Origin: Candidatus Methylophosphatis haderslevensis
GTDB lineage: Bacteria; Pseudomonadota; Gammaproteobacteria; Burkholderiales; Rhodocyclaceae
Length of the DNA: 64,000 nt
Direction: 5' to 3'
Assembly: GCA_016711925.1 (NCBI GenBank)
Contig: JADJSA010000018.1
Coordinates: 418,403-482,402, forward strand
Within the stretch, counting starts at the first letter, position 1. Each line of letters begins with the position of its first letter. This document shows positions 19,357 through 27,363 of this stretch, one piece after another. The notes beneath the pieces were generated by a model, which did no database searches, was not told where the DNA came from, and saw nothing but the letters and a program-made list of their open reading frames with translations. Position numbers and translations under genes: made by a program.

Positions 19357-20352
19357 TCAGTTCAGCCGGTCTAGCGGGCTCGCCACGCCCCGGCCGCCGC
19401 GATTGAGCACGTGGGTATAGATCATGGTGGTGGATACGTCCGAATGGCCGAGCAACTCCTGCACGGTGCGGATGTCGTAACCACCCTCGAGCAGATGCGT
19501 GGCGAACGAATGGCGCAGCGTGTGCGGCGTCGCCGGCTTGGTCAGGCCGGCATCGCGCAGGGCTTGCCTGAGTGCGCGCTGGATGGCCTGATCCAGCAGA
19601 TGGTGACGACGCACCGCCCCTGAACGCGGGTCGGTCGACAAGCTCGCCGATGGAAACACGTATTGCCAGGCCCATTGCCTTCCGGCCCCCGGATATTTCC
19701 GGTCCAGCGCGTAGGGCAGCCCGGTTTCGCCACCGCCATTGCCCAGATCCCGATCGTGCAGGGCTTTCACCTGCACCAGATGATCGCGCAGCGGCGCAGC
19801 CAGCGTCGACGGCAGCATCGTCACGCGGTCCTTGAAGCCCTTGCCGTCGCGCACCAGGATCTCGCCGCGGGCGAAATCCACGTCTTTCACCCGCAGACGC
19901 AGACATTCCATGATGCGCATGCCGGTGCCGTACAGCAGGCTCGCCACCAGCCAGTGGGTGCCATGGAGCCCGCAGAGCAGCGCCTGCACTTCGTCGCGCG
20001 TCAGCACCACCGGCAAGCGCTTCGGCGCCCTGGCCCGCTGAATGTTGTCCAGCCACGGCAGTTCAAGCGCCAGCACCTCGCGATAGAGAAATAGCAATGC
20101 GCTCTTTGCCTGGTTCTGCGTCGACGCAGCCACCCGCCCCGCCACCGCCAAATGGGTCAGGAAGGCCTCGACCTCGACCGCCCCCATCTCGCGCGGATGC
20201 CGCTTGCCATGGTGCCGAATATATCGTTTAATCCAATCCACATACGCCTGCTCGGTGCGCAGGCTGTAATGTTTCAGCCGGATCTTCGCGCGTACCTGGT
20301 CGAGCAGGCGGGGCGGGGAAAGCGGCCCTGGGGACGAAACCCGTGCATCCAT
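19357..20352 (-). CDS. intI: Integron integrase IntI
   Basis: 331 residues from the ATG at 20352, with GAGG 8 bases upstream; the size matches IntI proteins. It is a tyrosine recombinase with catalytic R in G-T-G-M-R-I-M-E, H-T-L-R-H-S-F-A-T-H, L-G-H-S-D-V-S-T-T and a tyrosine in M-I-Y-T-H-V. The insertion unique to IntI is present (Y-P-G-A-G-R-Q-W-A-W-Q-Y-V-F-P), which separates it from XerC/XerD. It inserts and excises cassettes at attI and attC. It is divergent from the cassette array, as in standard integrons. Confidence 0.95.
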   Translation of the reverse strand: MDARVSSPGPLSPPRLLDQVRAKIRLKHYSLRTEQAYVDWIKRYIRHHGKRHPREMGAVEVEAFLTHLAVAGRVAASTQNQAKSALLFLYREVLALELPWLDNIQRARAPKRLPVVLTRDEVQALLCGLHGTHWLVASLLYGTGMRIMECLRLRVKDVDFARGEILVRDGKGFKDRVTMLPSTLAAPLRDHLVQVKALHDRDLGNGGGETGLPYALDRKYPGAGRQWAWQYVFPSASLSTDPRSGAVRRHHLLDQAIQRALRQALRDAGLTKPATPHTLRHSFATHLLEGGYDIRTVQELLGHSDVSTTMIYTHVLNRGGRGVASPLDRLN

Positions 20353-20478
20353 CTTTAGGTCCTCATAAATTTGGACAACCCACTGATGGAAAGAGGATAT
20401 CATGAGAGACTGGTGTTTTATACAGCTTATTGACGGAAAGTTTTCCGTCGAGTTTAGGCGCCACACCTTACGTTAGGC
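20353..20478. other. attI region of the integron
   Basis: The stretch between intI and the first cassette ends in the simple site GTTAGGC at 20472-20478, matching the core GTTRRRY. Cassette insertion occurs between G20472 and T20473. An 18-bp palindrome (GACGGAAA, two bases, TTTCCGTC at 20432-20449) lies just before the crossover point. Exact attI limits cannot be set by eye. Confidence 0.75.
20410..20425. promoter_or_regulatory. LexA-box-like site upstream of intI
   Basis: CTGGTGTTTTATACAG has the form CTG-N-N8-ACAG and differs from the classical LexA box (CTGT-N8-ACAG) at one base. It lies 58 bases upstream of the intI start codon, where SOS control of integrases is known in other integrons. 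Binding is inference. Confidence 0.5.
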
Positions 20479-20486
20479 CTCACACA

Positions 20487-21173
20487 ATGACAGCCTCGCA
20501 CCGCACCGCCGACGAAGCGAAGGCCGAGCATATACGGCTGATGGGCGACGAACTTGGAGCCATCTACTCTGCGCTTTGGCAAGAGGTCGCCTGGGTCCAC
20601 GGGAAGTGGTCTGACTTCGTTGCCCTCTTCGGCACGAAGGAATCAAGAATCGACCTTCTAAATGCCGCGGCGCCCGCTTTCTTCAGACTCGTGCAGGACT
20701 CGATCTGGGAAAACGTTCTTCTGCATATCGCTCGGCTAACAGACCCACCGGCAACGGGCAAGAAGCAGAACCTGACGATCCAGCGCCTATCTGCGTTGGT
20801 CGCTCGCCCCAACTCAAAAGCCTTGGTCGACGCAAAGGTTCAAGCCGCTCTGCAGGCTAGTGACTTCGCACGGGACTGGAGGAACCGTCACATCGCTCAC
20901 AGCGACCTCGACCTGAAAGTCTCTGAGACGGCGAAGCCACTTGAGTTCGCTTCACGTCAGAGCGTCAACCTGGCCCTGGCGGCACTGTCTGAAGTGCTCA
21001 ATGCTGTAGCGGCCGAGTACCTCGACTCGACCAGCTTTTTCGACACTCTGGATGGTGATGCCCTGGCCTTGCTCTACGTGATTGACGACGGACTTCGCGC
21101 GGATGCACAGCGGCGCCAGCGTCTCAGAGATGGCATATACGAGCCGGATGCGTTCAAACCCCGTGACCTGTAG
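20487..21173 (+). CDS. Cassette 1: HEPN/AbiU2-like protein
   Basis: 228 residues from the ATG at 20487, only 14 bases inside the cassette boundary and with no visible Shine-Dalgarno. The protein is mostly helical. The segment D-W-R-N-R-H-I-A-H-S-D carries the R-X4-6-H signature of HEPN nucleases and resembles AbiU2-like proteins. A phage-defence or toxin role is possible but unproven; many integron cassettes carry such genes. Codon use is less GC-rich than in neighbouring core genes, which fits transfer. Confidence 0.7.
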   Translation: MTASHRTADEAKAEHIRLMGDELGAIYSALWQEVAWVHGKWSDFVALFGTKESRIDLLNAAAPAFFRLVQDSIWENVLLHIARLTDPPATGKKQNLTIQRLSALVARPNSKALVDAKVQAALQASDFARDWRNRHIAHSDLDLKVSETAKPLEFASRQSVNLALAALSEVLNAVAAEYLDSTSFFDTLDGDALALLYVIDDGLRADAQRRQRLRDGIYEPDAFKPRDL

Positions 21174-21182
21174 CCCGGTGAG

Positions 21183-21237
21183 GCCTAACGAATAAGGATA
21201 GATCGTGCGAAGCCACGATCTGATCCGTTTGTTGGAC
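21183..21237. other. attC1 recombination site
   Basis: A 55-bp site runs from R'' GCCTAAC (21183-21189) to R' GTTGGAC (21231-21237). An internal hairpin AGATCGTG...CACGATCT and partly paired flanks give the folded attC form. R'' is complementary to the GTTAGGC that starts this cassette, as expected when a circular cassette carries G+TTAGGC. Cassette 1 therefore spans about 20473-21231. Confidence 0.88.
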
Positions 21238-21484
21238 GAGCCCGGTCCGGAGCGCTGGGCGGCCCCTCTGCAAATATCTTTTTTGGAGTTACCCCGGAAG
21301 CATGAACTCCGGAGGACCGGGAGCAGGAAGTCCCGGCGCGCTGCTGCACAGCCAGCGAAGATCTTGCGAATGCGGCCGTTTTAGCGTCCGGGCTACCGAA
21401 TTCTGGGCGAGCGCATCACTCAGCTTGGGGAAACTGAAGTCCCGAATGCGGCCGGACAGCGCGGTGAGGGCTCGGCTTACATGA

Positions 21485-22591
21485 TCAGATAGCCACTGCG
21501 GCGAGCGGTGGGACCGCGACGACCCCGGGCGAGGTCGATCGAATTCGCGTCCTGACGATCGCCATCACCGCGCCACAGCAGACGCAAAGCATCGGTGGTC
21601 GCGCCTTGCGCGGTGGCCTGAAGCGACCGGGATCGAACTTCAGCAACAGATGCAGCAAGCCGATCAAGCGCTTGCAATTGGCGTGCAGGAAGCCGAAATT
21701 GCGAGCGCGGCGAAAGCCCTTGGGCAACACGTGCTGGACAATCAGCCAGAGGAAATCAGCGCCGGCGAGAGAGCGTTGTTCCACCTTGTCCGTCTTGGCG
21801 TTGCGATAGCGGAAGCGCACCCGGCCGTTGTCGCAGGCGAGGATATCCTCCTCGCGGATGACGCCGCGGTAGAGGTAACGACCGAGGTAGATCAGGGCCT
21901 TCTCGCCGCTGCCAACCGATTTGCAGTGCGCCACCCATTGCCGCGGATAGCACGTCGGCAGGCAAATGCCGGCCGCCTCGATTGCGGCCAGCATTTTTGC
22001 CCGGAAGACCTTGGCCATCGCCTTCTCGTTGAACAGGTAGGTGCCGTTCTTGCCGCGCCGCTTGCGTCGCCAGCGCTGCTTGGCCGCATCGAGCGCCGCC
22101 GCGGGGACGACCAGATGGACATGCGGGTGGAAGTCGAGCCGGCGCGAGTGCGTGTGCAGTACCGCGATCGCCCCCGGGCTGCCCTGCAACTGCGGGTCGT
22201 TCTGACTGAAGCGGTGCACCGTTTCCCAGGCACAGCGCATCAACAAATCGAAGACGACCCCGGCGTGCGCGCGAGCGAGCCCGCGCAATTCGGCCGGCAG
22301 CGTGAAGGTCAGAAAGAAATAGTCGGCTGGGACGAGCCGCTGCATCTGGCGTTCCAGCCATTGCTGGCTCTCATGGTGCTGACAGTGCGGACAATGGCGA
22401 TGGCCGCAGGAATGCGGCACCCGTTTCTGATGCGGACATCCGGTGCATTGGACCTGCATCATCGGGCTGGCCGGGGTGCGGCAATGACCAATAGCCCAGA
22501 GCGCCCGAAGCTGCTCGAAGCCCAGCCGGTGGCGAAACTGCGTCATGAAGTCCGCTTCGAATTGGGCGATGACCGAAGCAAGGCGGATCAT
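21485..22591 (-). CDS. IS91-family Y2 transposase
   Basis: 368 residues from the ATG at 22591. An N-terminal zinc finger (C-T-G-C-P-H and C-G-H-R-H-C-P-H-C) precedes the HUH motif H-P-H-V-H and the twin-tyrosine motif Y-L-G-R-Y. These are the marks of rolling-circle IS91-like transposases. The start overlaps the stop of the upstream recombinase as ATGA, so the two are coupled. Confidence 0.93.
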   Translation of the reverse strand: MIRLASVIAQFEADFMTQFRHRLGFEQLRALWAIGHCRTPASPMMQVQCTGCPHQKRVPHSCGHRHCPHCQHHESQQWLERQMQRLVPADYFFLTFTLPAELRGLARAHAGVVFDLLMRCAWETVHRFSQNDPQLQGSPGAIAVLHTHSRRLDFHPHVHLVVPAAALDAAKQRWRRKRRGKNGTYLFNEKAMAKVFRAKMLAAIEAAGICLPTCYPRQWVAHCKSVGSGEKALIYLGRYLYRGVIREEDILACDNGRVRFRYRNAKTDKVEQRSLAGADFLWLIVQHVLPKGFRRARNFGFLHANCKRLIGLLHLLLKFDPGRFRPPRKARPPMLCVCCGAVMAIVRTRIRSTSPGVVAVPPLAAVAI

Positions 22592-23504
22592 CGCGGGGTC
22601 CCCTTGGTGAGGCAATAGCGGTCCATCAGCGCGTTGATGCGCTCGATGGCGTGATGCTGGGTCTGATCCGTCAGATGGGTGTAGCGAACCGTCGTGAGAA
22701 TCGAGTGATGCCCGAGAATCTTCTGGACCTCGATGAGGTCGACGCCGGCCTCGATCAGGTGAGTGGCATAGGCGTGGCGCAGGCTATGGGGCGAAATCTT
22801 TTTTTTAGGCCGCAGGATTGGACGACCGCCCGCAGGGCTCTCTGCACGCCGCCGCGATCGAGCGGTGTCTTGGCGGTGCGCGCGCCCGCCAAGCCGCCGT
22901 GCCGATTGGGAAACAGCAGAACGGGATTGCGGTGGCGGTGCCAGAAACGGCGCAGGAGTTGGTGAGTGGCCGTCGGCAGCGGCACCAGCCGATCCTTGTT
23001 GCCCTTGGCATCGCGGATATGCACGCGCTCGCGCGCCCCATCGATGTCGGCGACCGTCAGCCGCAACCCTTCACCCAGACGCAGGCCGAGACTGTAGAGG
23101 GTGAAGAAGAAGACCCGGTAACTGAGCACCTGCGTGGCCAGAAGAATCCGCTCGGTCTCCTCGACCGTGACGATGTCCGGCAGGCGCTGTGAGCGCGGCG
23201 GCTTGATCAGACCCGGCGCCACCCAGGGTTTCTTCAGGACGTACTCGTGATAAAACTTGAGCCCGTACAGATCGAGCTTGACCGAACTCCAGGCGTGTGT
23301 TTCGCGCAGGTCGGTGAAGTAATCCATCAGGTCGGCCTCGGTCAGATCGTCGATCTGATGATCGAAGTAATCTCCGACCCGGCGAATGGCGCGCGAATAC
23401 GCCTCGATCGTCTTCGGCTGCAAACCCTTGAGCTTCAGGTGCTTCAGATGCAACCGATAGTTCTTGTCGAAATTCGTAGCGGCAACTGCGGACATGTCTT
23501 CCAT
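22588..23504 (-). CDS. IS91-associated tyrosine recombinase split at an A8 run
   Basis: Frame one runs from the ATG at 23504 and includes the first catalytic arginine region (Y-S-L-G-L-R-L-G-E). It then meets eight A residues (on the minus strand, plus 22799-22806) and ends early. A -1 shift there restores P-H-S-L-R-H-A-Y-A-T-H, L-G-H-H-S-I-L-T-T-V-R-Y-T-H and a stop overlapping the transposase start. The joined product is about 305 residues and complete; without the shift the catalytic His, Arg and Tyr are lost. The run could be a programmed slip site, an assembly error or decay. Confidence 0.85.
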
Positions 23505-23612
23505 CTTGCGGTAACCTCGCGTTTGTCATGGATATCCCTCGGATGAGGGGCGAGGTAACATCTTGACTCCAACACGACTACAGCACCGGGGTTTCCTCCG
23601 CGTAGCGGCTTC

Positions 23613-23670
23613 GTCCAACCCCGGCATGCAGCGGACTCGCTACGCTCGCCGCTGATGCCAGACGTTAGGC
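23613..23670. other. attC2 recombination site
   Basis: R'' GTCCAAC at 23613-23619 and R' GTTAGGC at 23664-23670 enclose an imperfect stem (GGCATGCAGCGG against CCGCTGATGCC). R'' is exactly complementary to GTTGGAC, the sequence at the start of cassette 2, confirming which cassette it belongs to. It closes the IS91-carrying cassette. Confidence 0.82.
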
Positions 23671-23684
23671 CACGGGCTGAGGAT

Positions 23685-23993
23685 ATGGTGCACTGCCTCA
23701 TCACGGCTCGCCCAGGGGGCTCGCCTCGAAAGCGCCACCGCAGTGTGCCCCACGCAAGGGGCCACACAGCTGCTTTCGCCGTCGAGTTCAAGAGTGCATG
23801 CCGTAGGTTCCGGCGCAGGGCGGTCGGCATGGTTGGAGGTGCGCGTGCGCCTCAAGCGCGGAGCGGGAGGCACTGTGTGGCGCTTCAAGTCAAGCAGCAC
23901 ACAGCGCGCCCCCGGCGCCCGGAGAAGCTGAGGTCGCCAAGCCAGGGTAGGGCGCCGGTCGCGCTGGCATTGCATGCGCGGCCTAACGAATAA
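23685..23993 (+). CDS. Cassette 3: small basic protein of unknown function
   Basis: 102 residues from the ATG at 23685, 20 bases inside the cassette (23665-24029). The stop TAA lies within attC3, a typical cassette arrangement. The product is rich in Arg, Ala and Gly with no motif I recognise. It fills the cassette and is the only long frame on the sense strand, but composition alone could produce such a frame in GC-rich DNA. Confidence 0.4.
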   Translation: MVHCLITARPGGSPRKRHRSVPHARGHTAAFAVEFKSACRRFRRRAVGMVGGARAPQARSGRHCVALQVKQHTARPRRPEKLRSPSQGRAPVALALHARPNE

Positions 23994-24035
23994 GGATAGA
24001 TCGTGCGAAGCCACGATCTGATCCGTTTGTTGGTC
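23981..24035. other. attC3 recombination site
   Basis: The site is identical to attC1 over its first 51 bases, from GCCTAAC through GTTGG. Its R' reads GTTGGTC instead of GTTGGAC, so the sixth base departs from GTTRRRY. The R'' complements the TTAGGC that starts cassette 3. The last bases belong to the next cassette, which is truncated. Confidence 0.85.
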
Positions 24036-24050
24036 GAGCCCGGTCCGGAG
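24030..24050. repeat. Truncated start of a fourth cassette
   Basis: These 21 bases match the first 21 bases of cassette 2 (21232-21252) with one mismatch (TTGGT versus TTGGA). The match stops abruptly where AT-rich GGAGGAATTAAAGG sequence begins. This looks like the first bases of a related cassette cut off by the incoming transposable segment. Confidence 0.6.
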
Positions 24051-24071
24051 GGAGGAATTAAAGGAGGAATT

Positions 24072-24086
24072 AAAGGGGCCAGGCTC
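24072..24086. repeat. REP-like inverted repeat, left copy
   Basis: AAAGGGGCCAGGCTC here is the exact reverse complement of GAGCCTGGCCCCTTT at 28310-28324. Two tandem GGAGGAATTAAAG units precede it. Such motifs commonly flank RAYT transposase genes. Between it and the next gene (24087-24284) is noncoding sequence with a short ATG-CCT-CGC-CGC-CCC-CGC run that resembles a RAYT N-terminus (M-P-R-R-P-R) but soon loses frame. Confidence 0.65.
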
Positions 24087-24284
24087 GATTTAATTGGCGC
24101 CACCTGATATCCTCACCCCATGCCTCGCCGCCCCCGCGTCCATGAGCACGGTCACCAATCTCGATGGCAATCGCTGCCGAAATGGTCAAACAGCGTGATG
24201 TTGAGCAGGTGATCCCCCTCGGGGAACTTGAACAAACGAACCCTTTGGGGGAGTCTCTGGTTACCAAGCCTAGAGACCGTTCAA

Positions 24285-24852
24285 GTGTGCCATGCCCTGC
24301 TGCAAGACCCCAAGTTTTTCCGACTACTGCTGAGCATTGACGAGGAACTGGCGGCCGACGTGCATGCTGGCCGATGCGCGTGTGGCGGCATTCTCCACCG
24401 CGCCAACTACCCGCGAAAGCCGCGTGCCTGCCTGAACGAGGTTCGCGCCGAGTTTGAGTCGCGGTTCAGCTTCTGCTGTGCCGATTGCCGCAAGCGCAAG
24501 ACATCGACATCGGTTCGTTTCCTCGGCCGGCGCGTTTATCTGGCGCTGGCGGTGGTGCTGTGTTCTGCCCGGCATGCCGGGCAGAACACAGCGGCGGCGC
24601 GGGTCTCCACCGACCTGGCCGTTCCGGGTCCGTACCCTTCAGCGCTGGCGCCAATGGTGGGTGGATCTGTTTCCACTGACGCCGTTGTGGCAGGCCCACT
24701 GTGCGCGCTTCATGCCGCCGGTCGACAGCGATCTGTTCCCCGCGGGTCTGCTGGAGCGCTTCGTTGGCGAGGCCGCCGAGCAGTTGATGCGACTGCTCGT
24801 CTTTCTCAGCCCGATCAGCGTCACGGCGATCTCGTTGTCTGAAGGGCGCTGA
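24285..24852 (+). pseudogene. Transposon accessory protein with cysteine-rich domain (frameshifted)
   Basis: The GTG at 24285 starts V-C-H-A-L-L-Q-D-P-K-F-F-R-L-L-L, followed by cysteine pairs (C-A-C-G and C-C-A-D-C-R-K-R) and V-R-F-L-G-R-R-V-Y. After the 36-bp palindrome at 24557 the sensible frame changes, continuing as V-R-T-L-Q-R-W-R-Q-W-W and ending at 24852. The two halves look like one protein of about 190 residues with a zinc-ribbon and a helix-turn-helix. I have met this kind of protein in transposons with a DDE integrase and an AAA ATPase, but do not know its function. Confidence 0.6.
24557..24592. repeat. Perfect 36-bp palindrome inside the accessory gene
   Basis: Two 18-base arms (GCTGTGTTCTGCCCGGCA and its reverse complement) meet with no loop. 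Palindromes of this size are unusual inside coding DNA. It coincides with the point where the reading frame of the accessory gene is lost, so it may be an insertion or a fold-back artefact of sequencing or assembly. Confidence 0.7.
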
Positions 24853-24950
24853 TCACCCGCAGAGGATGCGCATAGGCAAGGTCCGCGAGGGTTTGTAGCC
24901 TTCACTCCCAGCAGCGACGCCGTCGGCGCCGCCTCACCGGGGAGACCGTC

Positions 24951-26389
24951 TTGAGTAGTGAATTCGATCCACCGCAACGTGACGCTTTAGCGCGGCTGCG
25001 CTTCGCGATCATCGGCCCCTTGCTCGCCGCACCACCGGCGTCCAGGGAACTGTCCGCGGCGATGACCACACTTGCCGCCGTGACCTGGCGACATCCGGTC
25101 TCCGGCCTGGACATCCGTTTCGGCGTCTCGACCCTTGAGCGCTGGTACTACACCGCCCGCGCCGCTGCCGATCCGGTGGCCGCGCTGCGTAACCGTCTGC
25201 GCGGCGATGTCGGCCGTTTCCCCAGTCTCACGCCGGCCGCTATCACTCTCCTGACGACCCAGTATCGCGAACATCCGAACTGGAGCGCGCAACTGCATTT
25301 CGACAACCTTCGCGTTGCCCTGGACAGTGCTTCGCCGTTGCCGTCCTACCCGACGGTGCGCCGCTACCTCAAGGCGCAAGGAATGTACCGCCAGGCCCGC
25401 CCGAAACGCGCCACCGACGGCGCGCTGCTGGCCCGCGACCGGCTCGAGCAACTGGAAGTCAGGAGTTTCGAGGTCGACCATGTGTCTGCTCTATGGCATC
25501 TTGATTTCCACCACGGCGCACGCAAGGTGCTCACGCGCGCCGGCACTTGGGCCAAGCCGATGCTGCTCGGGGTCATCGACGATCGCTCGCGCCTCGTCTG
25601 CCACCTGCAGTGGTACCTCGACGAAACCGCCGAAACTCTGGTGCATGGTCTGTCGCAGGCATTCATGAAACGCGGCCTGCCGCGGGCCTGATGACCGACA
25701 ACGGCGCCGCGATGCTGGCCGAGGAGACCGTCAGCGGGCTGGCCGCCCTGGGCATCGTGCATCAGACGACGCTGCCATATTCTCCGTATCAAAATGCCAA
25801 ACAGGAGTCGTTCTGGGGACGTGTCGAGGCTCGCTTGATGGCGATGCTCGAAGGCGAGGAGACCCTCACCCTCGATTCTCTCAATCAGGCGACGCAAGCC
25901 TGGGTCGAGCAGGAGTATCACCGCACGCACCATTCCGAGATCGATGCCACCCCGCTGGACCGCTATCTCGCCGGCCCCAATGTCCGGCGCGAATGCCCGG
26001 ACACCGCGACGCTCTGTGCCGCCTTCCGCATCGAGGTCGCGCGCCGGCAGCGCCGCGCCGACGGTACGGTGAGTCTGGAAGGCTCGCGCTTCGAGATTCC
26101 TGCCCGCTATCGCCACCTCACCACCGTCCATCTGCGCTACGCCCGCTGGGATCTGACCCGGGTCGATCTGGTTGACCACCGCTCCGGCGCCGTGCTGTGT
26201 CCGGTCAAGCCGCTCGACAAGTCGGCCAACGCCGATGGCCAGCGCCGGCGCCTGTCGCCGGTAACGACCGATCTGTCGCCACTGCCACCGTCTGGTATCG
26301 CACCGCTGCTGCGCCAACAAATCGCCGACTACGCCGCCACCGGCCTGCCGCCGGCGTATTTGCCACCCCGTGACAAGGACATCGCATGA
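24951..26389 (+). CDS. DDE (rve-type) transposase of an IstA/TniA-like element (frameshifted)
   Basis: A TTG at 24951 follows GGGGAG and begins the first frame, which contains a helix-turn-helix region and the first integrase part (E-V-D-H-V, W-H-L-D-F-H-H-G, V-I-D-D-R-S-R). It ends at 25691, one base short of continuing into M-T-D-N-G-A-A-M and K-Q-E-S-F-W-G, the rest of the D-D-E triad. Restoring a base near 25688 gives about 480 residues. The C-terminus resembles Mu/TniA-type transposases. Its stop overlaps the ATPase start as ATGA. Confidence 0.82.
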
Positions 26390-27363
26390 ACCAGAAACTC
26401 CTCGCCCTCTACGGGTTGAAGTGGAATCCCTTCTCGCCCGAACTACCGACCGAGGCGATTTATGTGCCGCCCCGGATGGAGAACTCTGCTGGCGTATCGA
26501 GCACGCCCAGATCAAGGAAGGCGGCTTTGCGATGATCCACGGCGATCCGGGCACCGGCAAGAGCGTTGCCTTGCGTCTGTTGGCGGATCGCTTGAGCGCG
26601 ACTGCCCGATGTCACGGTCGGCGCGATCAATCATCCGCAGAGCAACCTGGCGGACTTCTACCGCGAAATGGGCGATATCTTTACCGTCCCACTGCGCCCG
26701 CATAACCGCTGGGGCGGTTTCAAAATCCTGCGCGAGGTCTGGTTCTCACATCTGGAGACGACACGCCGGCGAGCGGTGCTGCTCGTCGACGAAGCCCAGG
26801 AGATGAGCCCGGCGGTGCTGTGCGAGCTGCGACTGCTGGCCAGCGCGCGTTTCGATTCGCAGCCATTGCTGTGCGTGGTGCTCGCCGGCGATGCGCGGCT
26901 GATCGAGAAGCTCCGGCGCGAGGAACTGATCCCGCTCGGCTCGCGCATTCGGACCCGGCTCGCGACCGAGCATGCGAGCCGCGATGAGTTGCTGGCCTGC
27001 CTCAATCATCTGCTGGCCGGCGCCGGCAACGCCAGCCTGATGACGCCTCAGTTGCGACAGACCTTGTGCGATCACGCTGCCGGCAATTACCGCATCATGA
27101 CGACGTTGGCGGCGGAGCTCCTCGCTGCGGCCGCACAGCGCGATCTGGCTCAGCTCGACGAGAAGCTCTACCTCGATGTCTTTGCCCAACCCGAGATGCC
27201 CAAGCCGCGCCGCGCGCCGCGGCGGGACGTTGATCACCGGAGGTACTGGCTATGCGTCCCGATTCACGCCCCGTCAACATTACCCTCAATCTGCCATCGC
27301 TCCCTGATGAAGCCGTCGTCGAAATCCAGGACTTCCTCTACGAGATCCTCGATCTCTTCATGA
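26386..27363 (+). CDS. AAA+ transposition ATPase, IstB/TniB/ExeA-like (frameshifted)
   Basis: From the ATG at 26386 (M-N-Q-K-L-L-A-L-Y-G-L) the frame breaks near 26485 and again near 26600; single-base corrections restore Walker A G-D-P-G-T-G-K-S and Walker B V-L-L-V-D-E-A-Q. The last open frame reads to 27363 and overlaps the next small gene, so the true stop is probably near 27240, after a further shift. Such ATPases select the target for DDE transposases. With three or more shifts, this copy is either inactive or poorly assembled. Confidence 0.75.

Larger units (their letters stand above)
21232..23664. mobile_element. Cassette 2: integron cassette invaded by an IS91-group element
   Basis: The cassette starts TTGGAC at 21232 and ends with attC2 at 23613-23670. 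Almost all of it is an IS91-group insertion made of a tyrosine recombinase gene and a Y2 transposase gene on the minus strand. The 230 bases before 21485 hold short repeats (CGAATGCGGCCG occurs twice) and no gene. The element ends could not be placed, because IS91-type elements lack inverted repeats. Without the insertion the original cassette would be only a few hundred bases. Confidence 0.7.

Noticed and set aside
19357..20352. XerC, expected near dapF-DUF484 in betaproteobacteria
   Set aside because: The tyrosine recombinase here carries the IntI-specific insertion and lies by attI/attC sites, so it is IntI and not XerC.
20432..20449. 18-bp palindrome near attI as a rho-independent terminator
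   Set aside because: There is no following T-run and it lies next to the crossover site, so it is better kept as part of attI.
20487..24029. CRISPR array as an explanation of the repeated 50-base units
   Set aside because: Only two near-identical units occur, almost 2.8 kb apart, with attC structure and no short regular spacers.
24120..24146. RAYT-like N-terminus (M-P-R-R-P-R-V) after the left REP repeat
   Set aside because: Only six or seven residues fit and the frame then reads unrelated sequence, so it is mentioned only as a possible remnant.
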